Source: Mycolicibacter heraklionensis (lineage in GTDB: Bacteria > Actinomycetota > Actinomycetes > Mycobacteriales > Mycobacteriaceae). Taken from it: a stretch of 52,324 nucleotides of DNA. The notes below the pieces were generated by a model. It was not told the origin of the DNA. It saw nothing but the letters and a program-made list of their open reading frames with translations, and searched no databases. Location of the stretch: contig LZME01000098.1 in NCBI GenBank assembly GCA_001673575.1, forward strand, positions 1-52,324, written 5' to 3'. Of the stretch, positions 29,372 through 37,477 are shown piece after piece (within the stretch, counting starts at the first letter, position 1; the number at the start of each line of letters is the position of its first letter). The translations under genes were made by a program, and so were the position numbers.

Positions 29372-30454
29372 GTGGCCATACGCGTCGCCCTGATCGGCAC
29401 CGGCAACGCCGGGCGCATCGCCTTGCGTGGGCTGATCACCAATCCCGCCTACGAGCTCACCGGAGTGTGGGTCTCGACCGCAGCCAAGGTGGGCAAGGAT
29501 GCCGGCGAGCTCGCCGGTCTCGATGTCTCCACCGGCATCACCGCCACCGACGACTTCGAGGCGATCATCGGGGCCAAACCCGAGGCCGCGGTCTACTGCG
29601 CGATGGGTGACACCCGGCTACCCGACGCGCTCAAAGATGTCTGCCGGCTGCTGACCGCTGGCATCAACGTCATCGGAACCGCCCCGGGGGTGCTGCAATA
29701 CCCCTGGGGTGTCATCCCGGACAAGTTCGTCGCGCCCATCGAAGACGCGGCCCGACAGGGCAATTCGAGCGTCTACGTCAACGGTGTCGATCCCGGTTTC
29801 GTCACCGATATGGTGCCGCTGGCCTTCGCCAGCACGTGCCAACGCATTGAGCAGATTCGCTGCCTGGAGATCGCCGATTACGCGACCTACGATGGCGCCG
29901 AGGTCATGTTCGACGTGATGGGCTTCGGCAACTCGCTCGACAACGTGCCGATGCTGCTGCAGCCGGGCATCTTGAGCATCGCGTGGGGAGCGACAATCCG
30001 CGAGCTGGCTGCCGGGCTCGGCGTGACCCTGGACGCCATCACCGACTCATCGGAGCGCGAGCCGGCGCCCGAGGCCTTCGATATCGCCGCCGGCCATATC
30101 CCCAAAGGCGGTGTCGCCGCACTCAAGTTCGAGATCAACGGCATCGTCGACGGCAAGCCGCTGATCGTGGTCGAGCACGTCACCCGGCTGCGCAGCGACC
30201 TGCGGCCGGACTGGGCTCAGCCGGCACAGCCGGGCGGCTCCTATCGCGTGGAGATCACCGGCGAACCGTCCTACACCGTCGATATCTGCCCCACCAGCGG
30301 GCACGGCGATCACAACTACGCCGCGATCGCGGTCGGCGTTGGCCGCGTGGTCAACGCGATTCCGGCCGTCGTCGCCGCACCAGCCGGCATCGTGACCACC
30401 CTCGACCTGCCCTTGGCCGGCGCGCCCGCCGTTATCGCGGGAACCGACGACTGA
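29372..30454 (+). CDS. NAD(P)-binding protein of the dihydrodipicolinate reductase-like family
   Basis: 360 residues from the GTG at 29372, with AGGAGA upstream. Residues 1-120 are a Rossmann domain (MAIRVALIGTGNAGRIALRG, GxGxxG at 9-14). It resembles the mycobacterial Rv0926c-type proteins, related to DapB and to 2,4-diaminopentanoate dehydrogenase. It is too long and lacks the DapB signature, so a lysine-pathway role is unlikely. The middle holds YVNGVDPGFVTDMVPLAFAS, and the C-terminal part KFEINGIVDGKPLIVVEHVT. In M. tuberculosis this family is not in the cyp51 operon; here it sits between the SnoaL gene and an SDR. It probably acts on a keto or amino compound with NAD(P)H; the substrate is unknown. 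Confidence 0.85.
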   Translation: MAIRVALIGTGNAGRIALRGLITNPAYELTGVWVSTAAKVGKDAGELAGLDVSTGITATDDFEAIIGAKPEAAVYCAMGDTRLPDALKDVCRLLTAGINVIGTAPGVLQYPWGVIPDKFVAPIEDAARQGNSSVYVNGVDPGFVTDMVPLAFASTCQRIEQIRCLEIADYATYDGAEVMFDVMGFGNSLDNVPMLLQPGILSIAWGATIRELAAGLGVTLDAITDSSEREPAPEAFDIAAGHIPKGGVAALKFEINGIVDGKPLIVVEHVTRLRSDLRPDWAQPAQPGGSYRVEITGEPSYTVDICPTSGHGDHNYAAIAVGVGRVVNAIPAVVAAPAGIVTTLDLPLAGAPAVIAGTDD

Positions 30455-30494
30455 GACACCGAAGACAACCACCAGCACTGGACTGAAAGGCGGA

Positions 30495-31241
30495 ATGCGC
30501 ATGGGGCGTGTAGACGGCAAGGTAGCCCTGATCAGCGGGGGTGCGCGCGGTATGGGCGCGGCCGACGCCCGGATGTTGGTCGACGAGGGCGCCAAGGTGG
30601 TCATCGGCGATGTGCTTGACGAAGAGGGCGCGGCGCTCGCGGCAGAACTCGGTGACGCCGCCCGCTATGTGCATCTCGACGTACGGGACCCCGAACAGTG
30701 GGCCGCCGCGGTGACAGTCGCGGTCGAGACATTCGGCAAGCTGAACGTATTGGTCAACAACGCCGGGACCGTCGCACTGGGCCCGCTGCGCAAGTTCGAT
30801 CTGGACCAGTGGCACAACGTCATTGACGTCAATCTCAACGGCACATTCCTGGGGATGCGCGCATCCATCGATTCGATGATCGCCGCCGGCGGCGGATCCA
30901 TCATCAATGTGTCCTCGATCGAGGGTCTGCGCGGGGCACCGATGGTGCACCCCTATGTGGCCTCGAAATGGGCGGTGCGCGGATTGACCAAGTCCGCCGC
31001 CCTCGAATTGGCCCGCCACAACATCCGGGTCAACTCGCTGCACCCCGGTTTCATCCGCACCCCGATGACCGAGCATCTGCCCGAGGACATGGTGACCATT
31101 CCGCTGGGGCGGCCCGGTACCTCTGACGAGGTCGCCACCTTCGTGCTGTTCTTGGCCAGCGACGAGTCGTCCTACGCCACAGGTTCGGAGTTCGTCATGG
31201 ACGGCGGTCTGGTCACCGATGTTCCGCACAAAAATGGTTGA
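30495..31241 (+). CDS. Short-chain dehydrogenase of the hydroxysteroid dehydrogenase type
   Basis: 248 residues from the ATG at 30495 behind AAAGG. It has [24 protein letters not shown] [24 protein letters not shown], and catalytic SSIEGLRGAPMVHPYVASKW. This is very like M. tuberculosis Rv2002, a 3-alpha/20-beta-hydroxysteroid dehydrogenase (FabG3). NADH-dependent reduction or oxidation of a steroid ketone or hydroxyl is the likely reaction. The gene is not present at this place in the M. tuberculosis operon. Its stop is part of the TTGACA of a possible internal promoter for the P450 gene that follows. Confidence 0.9.
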   Translation: MRMGRVDGKVALISGGARGMGAADARMLVDEGAKVVIGDVLDEEGAALAAELGDAARYVHLDVRDPEQWAAAVTVAVETFGKLNVLVNNAGTVALGPLRKFDLDQWHNVIDVNLNGTFLGMRASIDSMIAAGGGSIINVSSIEGLRGAPMVHPYVASKWAVRGLTKSAALELARHNIRVNSLHPGFIRTPMTEHLPEDMVTIPLGRPGTSDEVATFVLFLASDESSYATGSEFVMDGGLVTDVPHKNG

Positions 31242-31280
31242 CACTCGGTCATACACCTAGCCATCATGTGTATGCCCGAG
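31238..31280 (+). promoter_or_regulatory. Promoter with a long inverted repeat before the CYP125-like gene
   Basis: A perfect -35 (TTGACA, 31238-31243) is followed at 18 bases by CATCAT. Across it lies CTCGGTCATACAC (31244-31256) and GTGTATGCCCGAG (31268-31280), 13-base arms with one mismatch and an 11-base centre. This could be an operator for separate control of the P450, or a terminator-like hairpin after the SDR gene. Confidence 0.5.
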
Positions 31281-31309
31281 CGAGGTTCATGGTCCAGTGA
31301 CAACCAAAG

Positions 31310-32560
31310 GTGTTCGCCTTGACATCAACGCAATCAGCTTGTCCGTTCGGTTCGGGTTTCGATTTCACCGACCCGGATGTCCTGCTCCACGGCATGCCGA
31401 TCACCCAGTTCGCCGAGCTACGCAAGACCGCGCCGATCTGGTGGAACGAACAGCCGTCGCACAGCAACATCTTCGATGACGGCGGCTACTGGGTCATCAG
31501 CAAACATCAACACATCAAAGAGATCTCGCGCGACAACGACGTGTGGTCGACCAACGCCAAGGGCGCCGTCATGCGCCTGCCCGATGGCATCTCCGCCGAT
31601 CAGTTGGATCTGACCAAGGCGTTGTTGATCAACCATGACCCGCCCGAGCACACCCGACTGCGCAAGCTGGTGTCACGACTGTTCACGCCCCGCTCCGTGA
31701 GTGCACTGGAGGAGAAACTGGCCCAGTCGGCACGCGACATCGTCGCCGCGGCAGCCGAGAAGGACAGCGGCAATTTCGTCGACGACATCGCGATGCAACT
31801 GCCGCTGTTGGCGATCGCCGATCTGCTCGGGGTTCCCGAGGCCGATCGGGAGAAGCTGTTCCACTGGACTAACTCGATCATGAACACCGACGACCCGGAT
31901 TTCGACTCCGATCCGGCGATGGCCAACGCCGAGTTGATGGGCTACGCCTACACCATGGCCGAGGAGCGGCGCCGCTGCCCGGCCGACGACATCGTCACCC
32001 GACTGGTCCAGGCCGACATCGACGGTGAATCGCTCGGCGAGACCGAGTTCGCGTTCTTCGTCATCCTGCTGGCGGTGGCGGGCAACGAGACCACCCGCAA
32101 CGCCATGACGCACGGCATCAACGCGTTCGCGGAGAACCCCGATCAGTGGCAGCTCTACAAGCGGCAGCGGCCCGAGACCGCCGTCGACGAGATCGTTCGC
32201 TGGGCGACCCCGGTGCACTGCTTCCAGCGCACCGCCAAAGTGGACACCGAACTGGGTGGAGTGGCCATCGGCAAAGGGCAGCGGGTCGGGTTGTTCTACA
32301 GCTCAGCCAACTACGACGAAGAGGTCTTCGACCGGCCGTTCAGCTTCGACATCCTGCGCGACCCCAACCCGCACCTGGCGTTCGGCGGGCAGGGCACCCA
32401 CTACTGCATCGGCGCCAACTTGGCCCGGATGGAGATCCGGCTGATCTTCGACGAAATCGCCAACCAGCTCCCGGATATCGCGAAGCTGGCCGAGCCGCAG
32501 CGACTGCGTTCCGGCTGGATCAACGGCGTCAAAGATCTACAGGTCGCCTACCACGGCTAG
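31310..32560 (+). CDS. CYP125-family cytochrome P450
   Basis: 416 residues if the GTG at 31310 is used. AAAGG at 31306-31310 fits better with the TTG at 31319, three codons on. It shares long segments with M. tuberculosis CYP125 (Rv3545c): FDFTDPDVL, FAELRKTAPIWWNEQ, NPADDIVT-like CPADDIVTRLVQADIDGE, AGNETTRN, DEIVRWATPV and the heme loop FGGQGTHYCIG (Cys366). CYP125 oxidises the terminal C26 methyl of cholesterol and cholest-4-en-3-one. Its usual place is the cholesterol side-chain cluster, not the cyp51 operon, so this is probably a paralogue with a related sterol or branched-chain substrate. The final C-terminal tail of CYP125 is missing, which should not matter for function. Confidence 0.9.
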   Translation: MFALTSTQSACPFGSGFDFTDPDVLLHGMPITQFAELRKTAPIWWNEQPSHSNIFDDGGYWVISKHQHIKEISRDNDVWSTNAKGAVMRLPDGISADQLDLTKALLINHDPPEHTRLRKLVSRLFTPRSVSALEEKLAQSARDIVAAAAEKDSGNFVDDIAMQLPLLAIADLLGVPEADREKLFHWTNSIMNTDDPDFDSDPAMANAELMGYAYTMAEERRRCPADDIVTRLVQADIDGESLGETEFAFFVILLAVAGNETTRNAMTHGINAFAENPDQWQLYKRQRPETAVDEIVRWATPVHCFQRTAKVDTELGGVAIGKGQRVGLFYSSANYDEEVFDRPFSFDILRDPNPHLAFGGQGTHYCIGANLARMEIRLIFDEIANQLPDIAKLAEPQRLRSGWINGVKDLQVAYHG

Positions 32561-32666
32561 GCCGTCAGCGGCGTGATTCGGCGGTGCGGCCCCTGGGGTT
32601 TCGAAGGGGTTCGAACGAACCTTCCCGCCGCCCGGTAGTGGGTTATAGGCTCCGAGCAGGGGACTG

Positions 32667-32678
32667 CCGGACGTCCGG
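32667..32678. promoter_or_regulatory. 12-bp palindrome upstream of adhB
   Basis: CCGGACGTCCGG is a perfect palindrome 26 bases before the adhB start, in the only sizeable gap (144 bases) of this operon. It resembles the GGACAC-GTGTCC sites without matching their spacing. It may be a separate operator for adhB. Confidence 0.35.
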
Positions 32679-32704
32679 AAATTCAAAAGGAAAGCAGGTT
32701 CGCG

Positions 32705-33832
32705 GTGAAGACAAAGGGTGCGTTGCTCTGGGAGTTCAACAAGCCGTGGTCGGTCGAAGAGATCGAGATCGGTGAGCCCCAGAAAGACGAGGTCAAGATT
32801 CAGATGGAGGCGGCCGGCATGTGCCACTCCGACCACCACCTGATGACCGGCAGCATCCCCATGGCCGGCTTCCCGGTCCTCGGCGGGCACGAGGGCGCCG
32901 GCATCGTCACCGAGGTCGGCCCCGGGGTGGAAGACATCGCCCCCGGCGACCACGTGGTGCTGTCCTTCATTCCGTCCTGTGGCAGCTGTCCGACCTGTCA
33001 GTCTGGATTGCGCAACTTGTGCGATCTGGGCGCCGGACTGCTCAACGGCGTGGCGGTCAGCGACGGCACCTTCCGCATCACCGCACGCGGCGAGGGCGTC
33101 TACCCGATGACGCTGCTGGGCACATTCTCGCCGTGGATGGTGGTGCACAAGTCCTCGGTGGTCAAGATCGACCCGGCGATTCCGTTCGAGGTGGCCTGCC
33201 TGGTCGGCTGCGGTGTCACCACCGGCTACGGGTCGGCTGTTCGCAGCGCCGACATTCGTCCGGGTGAGGACGTCGCGATCGTCGGTGTCGGCGGGGTCGG
33301 CATGTCGGCACTGCAGGGCGCCGTCAACGCCGGTGCCCGCAACATCTTCGTCATCGACCCGGTGGACTGGAAGCGCGACCAGGCGCTGAAGTTCGGCGCC
33401 ACCCACGTCTACCCCGACATCTTCGCCGCGATGGGCGGCATGATGGAGGTCACCCACGGTCTGATGGCCCGCAAGGTGATCGTCACCGTCGGCGAGGTGC
33501 ACGGCGCCGACGTCGACAACTACATGATCTTGACCGCCAAGGGCGGCACCTGCGTGCTCACCGCGATGGGGTCCATGCTCGACAACCAGGTCACGCTTAA
33601 CCTGGCGATGCTGACGCTGCTGCAAAAGAACCTGCAGGGCACCATCTTCGGCGGCGGAAACCCGCAGTACGACATCCCGCAGCTGTTGTCTATGTACAAG
33701 GTCGGCAAGCTGAACCTCGATGACATGGTGACCCGCCAGTACAAGCTGGAGCAGATCAACGAGGGCTACCAGGACATGCTGGACGGCAAGAACATTCGCG
33801 GCATCATCCGCTACACCGACGCCGATCGCTAG
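32705..33832 (+). CDS. adhB: Zinc alcohol dehydrogenase of the NDMA/mycofactocin-linked type
   Basis: 375 residues from the GTG at 32705, the same length as I recall for M. tuberculosis AdhB (Rv0761c). Catalytic zinc ligands are Cys40 (GMCHSDHH) and His62 (GGHEGAG); structural zinc ligands are Cys92, Cys95, Cys98 and Cys106 (SCGSCPTCQSGLRNLC). The NAD fold shows VGVGGVGMSALQGAV. AdhB belongs to the group of dehydrogenases thought to keep their NAD bound and pass electrons through mycofactocin. It should oxidise an alcohol made by the P450s; AldA, encoded at the other side of the divergent promoter, could take the aldehyde. Its last nine bases begin the first unit of a tandem repeat. Confidence 0.95.
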   Translation: MKTKGALLWEFNKPWSVEEIEIGEPQKDEVKIQMEAAGMCHSDHHLMTGSIPMAGFPVLGGHEGAGIVTEVGPGVEDIAPGDHVVLSFIPSCGSCPTCQSGLRNLCDLGAGLLNGVAVSDGTFRITARGEGVYPMTLLGTFSPWMVVHKSSVVKIDPAIPFEVACLVGCGVTTGYGSAVRSADIRPGEDVAIVGVGGVGMSALQGAVNAGARNIFVIDPVDWKRDQALKFGATHVYPDIFAAMGGMMEVTHGLMARKVIVTVGEVHGADVDNYMILTAKGGTCVLTAMGSMLDNQVTLNLAMLTLLQKNLQGTIFGGGNPQYDIPQLLSMYKVGKLNLDDMVTRQYKLEQINEGYQDMLDGKNIRGIIRYTDADR

Positions 33833-33986
33833 CGCGGCGGAGCCGGGCGCAGCGGGTCGGCGTTAGGGCCGAGCCGATCGCTAGCGCGGCGGAGCCGGGC
33901 GCAGCGGGTCGGCGTTAGGGCCGAGCGGATCGCTAGCGCGGCGGAGCCGGGCGCAGCGGGTCGGCGTTAGGGCCGAGCGGATCGCT
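33824..33986. repeat. 52-bp tandem repeat, three copies plus seven bases
   Basis: Units start at GATCGCT at 33824, 33876 and 33928, with a partial fourth at 33980-33986. The copies are identical except that the first ends GAGCC and the others GAGCG. The first unit contains the last codons and the stop of adhB (GAT CGC TAG), so each later copy repeats that end. This is a VNTR/MIRU-like array and may vary in copy number between strains. Confidence 0.92.
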
Positions 33987-33998
33987 GAACCACCAGTT

Positions 33999-34053
33999 GA
34001 CTCTGCGCTGAGGGCGAAGAAGTGCGAGAAGCACCCGCCCTCAGCGCAGAGTC
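33999..34053. terminator. Strong bidirectional hairpin between adhB and the YceI gene
   Basis: GACTCTGCGCTGAGGGCG (33999-34016) and its exact complement (34036-34053) form an 18-bp stem. The 19-base loop holds a further GTGC/GCAC stem. It lies between convergent genes, ten bases from the YceI stop. It is the strongest terminator-like structure seen in the window. Confidence 0.8.
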
Positions 34054-34062
34054 GACGAAGAA

Positions 34063-34593
34063 CTAAGCACGCCGGAAGACCAGGCTGGCCTTGAGCCTGG
34101 TCCGGTTGCCGACCATGCCCAGGAAGTTTCCTTCCACCGCGAACTGCTTGCGGGTGACAATCGCCTCGGTGGTCAGCCGCACCCCGCCGTCTTCGAGCGG
34201 GGTCACCTCGACTTCCAGCGGCAATGGTCCGGTGATGCCCTTAACGGTCAGTTCGGCGTCCAGCCGGGCGACATCGCCGCCGGCCGGCTCCCCACCGGTG
34301 ACCACGACGGTGATGTCGGGGTAATGGTCGGTGTTGAAGAAGTTCGATCGGCGCAGGTCGTGGTCGCGGGTGCCCAGTCCGGTGTTGATCGAGGCGGCCT
34401 TGATATCGACCCTGCCCGTCACCGTCTTGTCGTCCTTGATCTCGCCGCTGCCGCTGAATTCGGTAAACGCGCCCCGGACTTTCAGCGCGCCCCACATGGT
34501 TCCGTTCTGGAATCGGACACTTGACTGCCCGGGATCCAGAATCCAGCTTCCCACTGCCTTAGGACTGCTGAGAAAGGTTGCGACAGATGACAT
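34063..34593 (-). CDS. YceI-family protein
   Basis: 176 residues from the ATG at 34593 ([20 protein letters not shown]), with GGAGGAG just upstream. It has the YceI pattern: W-x-L-D-P-x-x-S-x-V-x-F, then [40 protein letters not shown] and the C-terminal strand [20 protein letters not shown]. YceI proteins are lipocalin-like barrels that bind polyprenyl or other long lipids. There is no signal peptide, so this one is cytoplasmic, as common in actinobacteria. It replaces the Rv0760c gene found here in M. tuberculosis. It is a single-gene unit divergent from the HIT gene. Confidence 0.92.
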   Translation of the reverse strand: MSSVATFLSSPKAVGSWILDPGQSSVRFQNGTMWGALKVRGAFTEFSGSGEIKDDKTVTGRVDIKAASINTGLGTRDHDLRRSNFFNTDHYPDITVVVTGGEPAGGDVARLDAELTVKGITGPLPLEVEVTPLEDGGVRLTTEAIVTRKQFAVEGNFLGMVGNRTRLKASLVFRRA

Positions 34594-34702
34594 CTCATCT
34601 CCTCCGCCTCTGGCGTGGCAAGCTCGCACTACGGGTATGCAGGGGTATCAGCTCGTTCTCGATAATACGCAGCAGCGGCCGTTTAATCTGGCACTCGGCG
34701 CA

Positions 34703-34708
34703 TATGCT
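34703..34708 (+). promoter_or_regulatory. -10 element suggesting a leaderless HIT mRNA
   Basis: TATGCT lies six bases before the HIT-gene ATG and no ribosome site precedes that ATG. The expected transcription start would be at the A of the ATG, as in the many leaderless mycobacterial mRNAs. Confidence 0.4.
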
Positions 34709-34714
34709 GATCCC

Positions 34715-35119
34715 ATGACCACCGTGTTCACCAAAATCATCAACCGGGAGCTACCGGGCCGATTCGTCTACGAGGACGACGACGTCGTCGCCTTCTTGAC
34801 CATCGAGCCGATGACTCAGGGCCATACGCTAGTGGTGCCCCGCGCCGAGATCGACGGGTGGCAGAACATTGACAACGCGGCGCTCAACAAGGTGATGGCG
34901 GTGGCACAGAAGATCGGCAAAGCGGTGTGCCGAGCGTTCGACACCGAGCGGGCCGGCATGATCATCGCCGGCCTAGAAGTTCCTCACCTGCATGTCCATG
35001 TCTTTCCTACCCGCAGCCTGTCCGACTTCGGTTTCGCCGGCGTGGATCGCAATCCGTCAGCAGAATCGCTCGACGAGGCGCAGGCCAAGATCAAGGCCGC
35101 ACTGGCCGAACTGGACTGA
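34715..35119 (+). CDS. HIT-family nucleotide hydrolase (Rv0759c-like)
   Basis: 134 residues from the ATG at 34715 ([20 protein letters not shown]). The histidine triad is complete: His91, His93 and His95 in [30 protein letters not shown] is the usual first part of a HINT-type protein. Such enzymes hydrolyse AMP-linked compounds such as adenosine phosphoramidates; the true substrate here is unknown. The lack of a ribosome site together with a -10 box six bases upstream suggests a leaderless mRNA. It converges on phoR; the two stop codons lie in CTGAG-A-CTCAG with three bases between them. M. tuberculosis has the same HIT gene beside phoR. Confidence 0.94.
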   Translation: MTTVFTKIINRELPGRFVYEDDDVVAFLTIEPMTQGHTLVVPRAEIDGWQNIDNAALNKVMAVAQKIGKAVCRAFDTERAGMIIAGLEVPHLHVHVFPTRSLSDFGFAGVDRNPSAESLDEAQAKIKAALAELD

Positions 35120-35122
35120 GAC

Positions 35123-36586
35123 TCAGACGATCTCAGCGGGCAACTCGGACGCACGGGCCGAGGTGTCGGCAAGACGTGGCAGCGAGACCCGGAACGTGCA
35201 GCCCTGGCCCGGCGGAGAGCTGACCGTCACCGAGCCGTGGTGCGCCCGGGTCAGCGAGTCGACGATCGACAGCCCCAACCCGGTGCCGCCACTGGCCCGC
35301 GCCCGCGATGAGTCGGTCCGGAAGAACCGTTCGAAGACCCGCTCCACATCCTGCTCGCTCATCCCAGGCCCCTGGTCGATGACCTCGAGGATGGCGTCGT
35401 CCCCCTCGGTGCCGACCCGCACGGTGATCGCGGTCCCGTCCGGGGTGTGCTGCAGGGCATTGGAGACCAGGTTGCTCAACACCTGCCGCAGCCGCGCTTC
35501 GTCACCGAGCACCTCCGGGGTTCCGGGGCCGTCGAAGACCTCGAGTTCGACGGTCCGATTCGGTGCGATGGCCCGGGCATCGTGCACCGCGTCGGTGGCC
35601 AACACCAACAGGTCGACCCAATGGCGCTCCAGCGGACGCTGAGCATCGGTTCTGGCCAGCAGCAGCAGGTCCTCGACGAGCAGGCCCATTCGGCGGGCTT
35701 CGCTTTCGATGCGCGACATCAGCAGTTCCACATCGCGGGCCGCGCCCTGCCGGTACAGCTCGGCGAAACCGCGAATCGTGGTCAGCGGGGTGCGCAGTTC
35801 GTGGCTGGCATCGGTGATGAACCGCCGCATCCGTTCCTCGGAGATACGCGCGCTCTCCGCCGAGTTCGCCGAGGACGCCACGGCCTCCTGGATCTGCGCC
35901 AGCATGCCGTTGAGTGCCAACGTGAGGCGTCCGACTTCGGTACGCGGATCACGTTCGGGCACACGACTGTCCAACTGACCGGCAGCGATCGCGGCGGCGG
36001 TCCGTTCGACCTCGGCCAGCGGCCGCAGGCTACGGTTGACCACCACATAGCCGGCGGCGCCCAGCACCAGCAGCACCCCGACGCCGATCGTCACCCGCCA
36101 CCAGGCCAAGTAGCGCAGGGTGGCCCGGGGATCGGACAGATCCCTGGCCACAGTGATCAGCCTGCCGTTCTCGCCGTGCACGGACAACGCCCGCCACTGC
36201 ACGCCCGACCCGTCGACGGAGCCGATCGTGATCGGCACCGACCCCACGTCGTTGTCCGGCGGCAGCAACGGCTCGGCGTTCTGGTCGTTGACGACGGTCC
36301 AGATGCTGCCGTCGGGGTCGACGTCGCGGACGTAGAAGCTCGTCGGCGGCCGGCCGGGATTGGGGTCTTCTCCCTCCCTCGACGGCAGCCGCCCGCGCTG
36401 TTCCAGCGCCCAGCCGTGGGCGGCGTCGATGAGCGTGGCGTCGATCCTGCCGATCAGCCGGTGCCGCAAGATCGTGGTCACGGCGTACCCCTGCGCCAGC
36501 AACCCGATGGCCACCATCGCCAAGGTGGCAGCGACCAGGCTGACTTTCAGCGGCAAGATGTCCCGAAGGGGTTTGACCGTCCCCAT
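35123..36586 (-). CDS. phoR: Sensor histidine kinase PhoR
   Basis: 487 residues. There are two membrane spans (about residues 14-36 and 165-184) around an outer sensor domain of about 130 residues. A HAMP linker (RSLRPLAEVERTAAAIAAGQ) follows, then the dimerisation helix with the phosphorylated His262 in ITDASHELRTPLTTIRGFAE. The ATPase domain ends with the N, G1 and G2 boxes (NLVSNALQHTP, DQGPGMS, GGTGLGLSI). It matches M. tuberculosis PhoR (Rv0758). PhoPR controls acid response, complex lipids and secretion genes in that species; the sensor domain is the least conserved part. It lies 63 bases downstream of phoP. Confidence 0.96.
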   Translation of the reverse strand: MGTVKPLRDILPLKVSLVAATLAMVAIGLLAQGYAVTTILRHRLIGRIDATLIDAAHGWALEQRGRLPSREGEDPNPGRPPTSFYVRDVDPDGSIWTVVNDQNAEPLLPPDNDVGSVPITIGSVDGSGVQWRALSVHGENGRLITVARDLSDPRATLRYLAWWRVTIGVGVLLVLGAAGYVVVNRSLRPLAEVERTAAAIAAGQLDSRVPERDPRTEVGRLTLALNGMLAQIQEAVASSANSAESARISEERMRRFITDASHELRTPLTTIRGFAELYRQGAARDVELLMSRIESEARRMGLLVEDLLLLARTDAQRPLERHWVDLLVLATDAVHDARAIAPNRTVELEVFDGPGTPEVLGDEARLRQVLSNLVSNALQHTPDGTAITVRVGTEGDDAILEVIDQGPGMSEQDVERVFERFFRTDSSRARASGGTGLGLSIVDSLTRAHHGSVTVSSPPGQGCTFRVSLPRLADTSARASELPAEIV

Positions 36587-36649
36587 ATGTTTCGACCTAT
36601 AACCCGTTTCCGGCCCTCACTGGCCACAGTCGTTCGTCGCGGCTCGCGT

Positions 36650-37369
36650 TCATCGCGGCTCGCGCAGCACATAACCGACCCCACGCAGCGTGTGCAGCAG
36701 GCGCTTTTCGCCGGTGTCGATCTTGCGCCGTAGGTAGGAGACGTAAGACTCCACCACGTTGACGTCACCGCCGAAGTCATAGCGCCAGACGTGGTCCAGA
36801 ATCTTCGGCTTGCTCAACACCGTGCCCGCATTGATCACAAAGTAGCGCAACAGCGTGAACTCCGTGGGCGACAACGAGACCGGCTGCCCGGCCTTCCACA
36901 CCTCGTGGGTGTCCTCGTCGAGTTCGATGTCGGCGAACGTGAGCCGGGAGTTGCGCGGCTCCTGGGCGCCCTTGCCCGCCCGGCGCAGGATGACCCGCAG
37001 CCGCGCCACCACTTCCTCCAGGCTGAACGGCTTGGTCACGTAGTCGTCGCCGCCGAGGGTCAACCCGGTGATCTTGTCCTGCAGCGAGTCCCGCGCGGTC
37101 AAGAACAGGGCCGGGGCGTCGATGCCGTCGGCGCGCAGCCGGCGCAGCACCCCGAATCCGTCCATGCCCGGCATCATCACGTCGAGGATCACCGCGTCCG
37201 GACGAATCTCGCGTGCACGGTCCAGCGCTGCCGGTCCGCTGGAGGCCGTGTAGACCTCGAAACCCTGGAATTTCAGACTGACCGACAGCAGCTCCACAAT
37301 GTTGGTCTCGTCATCGACCACCAACACGCGGGCCTCCGGTGCAGCGTCATGCGCAGGTGTTGCTCCCAT
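36650..37369 (-). CDS. phoP: Response regulator PhoP
   Basis: 239 residues from the ATG at 37369 (MGATPAHDAAPEARVLVVDD), which lies about 29 bases after the predicted transcription start and behind GAGGGA. A longer reading from 37432 would run through the promoter and is less likely. The receiver domain has Asp19-Asp20 and the phosphorylation site Asp63 (VILDVMMPGMDG), with the usual lysine in VTKPFS. The OmpR-type winged helix ends the protein (NVVESYVSYLRRKIDTGEKR). It is almost identical to M. tuberculosis PhoP (Rv0757) in the DNA-binding half, so its regulon motif should be the same. Confidence 0.97.
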   Translation of the reverse strand: MGATPAHDAAPEARVLVVDDETNIVELLSVSLKFQGFEVYTASSGPAALDRAREIRPDAVILDVMMPGMDGFGVLRRLRADGIDAPALFLTARDSLQDKITGLTLGGDDYVTKPFSLEEVVARLRVILRRAGKGAQEPRNSRLTFADIELDEDTHEVWKAGQPVSLSPTEFTLLRYFVINAGTVLSKPKILDHVWRYDFGGDVNVVESYVSYLRRKIDTGEKRLLHTLRGVGYVLREPR

Positions 37370-37404
37370 AGCGTCAATTCCCTCGCGGTCCGGTGAAAAC
37401 CACC

Positions 37405-37432
37405 TGGATATCGGCTGTATGTTTACTGTCAA
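37405..37432 (-). promoter_or_regulatory. phoP promoter with an overlapping PhoP-box-like repeat
   Basis: On the minus strand TTGACA, a 16-base spacer and TATCCA form a good promoter. Overlapping it, TGACAGT-aaac-ATACAGC (37414-37431) matches the PhoP direct-repeat layout of two 7-mers of type TCACAGC four bases apart, with two mismatches in each. This suggests autoregulation. Confidence 0.5.
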
Positions 37433-37477
37433 TCAAACTAGCCGATGCCCGCTCCCAGTGCCCCCTAGACTGGCCTG

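Noticed and set aside
33824..33986. The 52-bp tandem repeat as a CRISPR array
   Set aside because: Units are directly adjacent with no unique spacers and no cas genes nearby.
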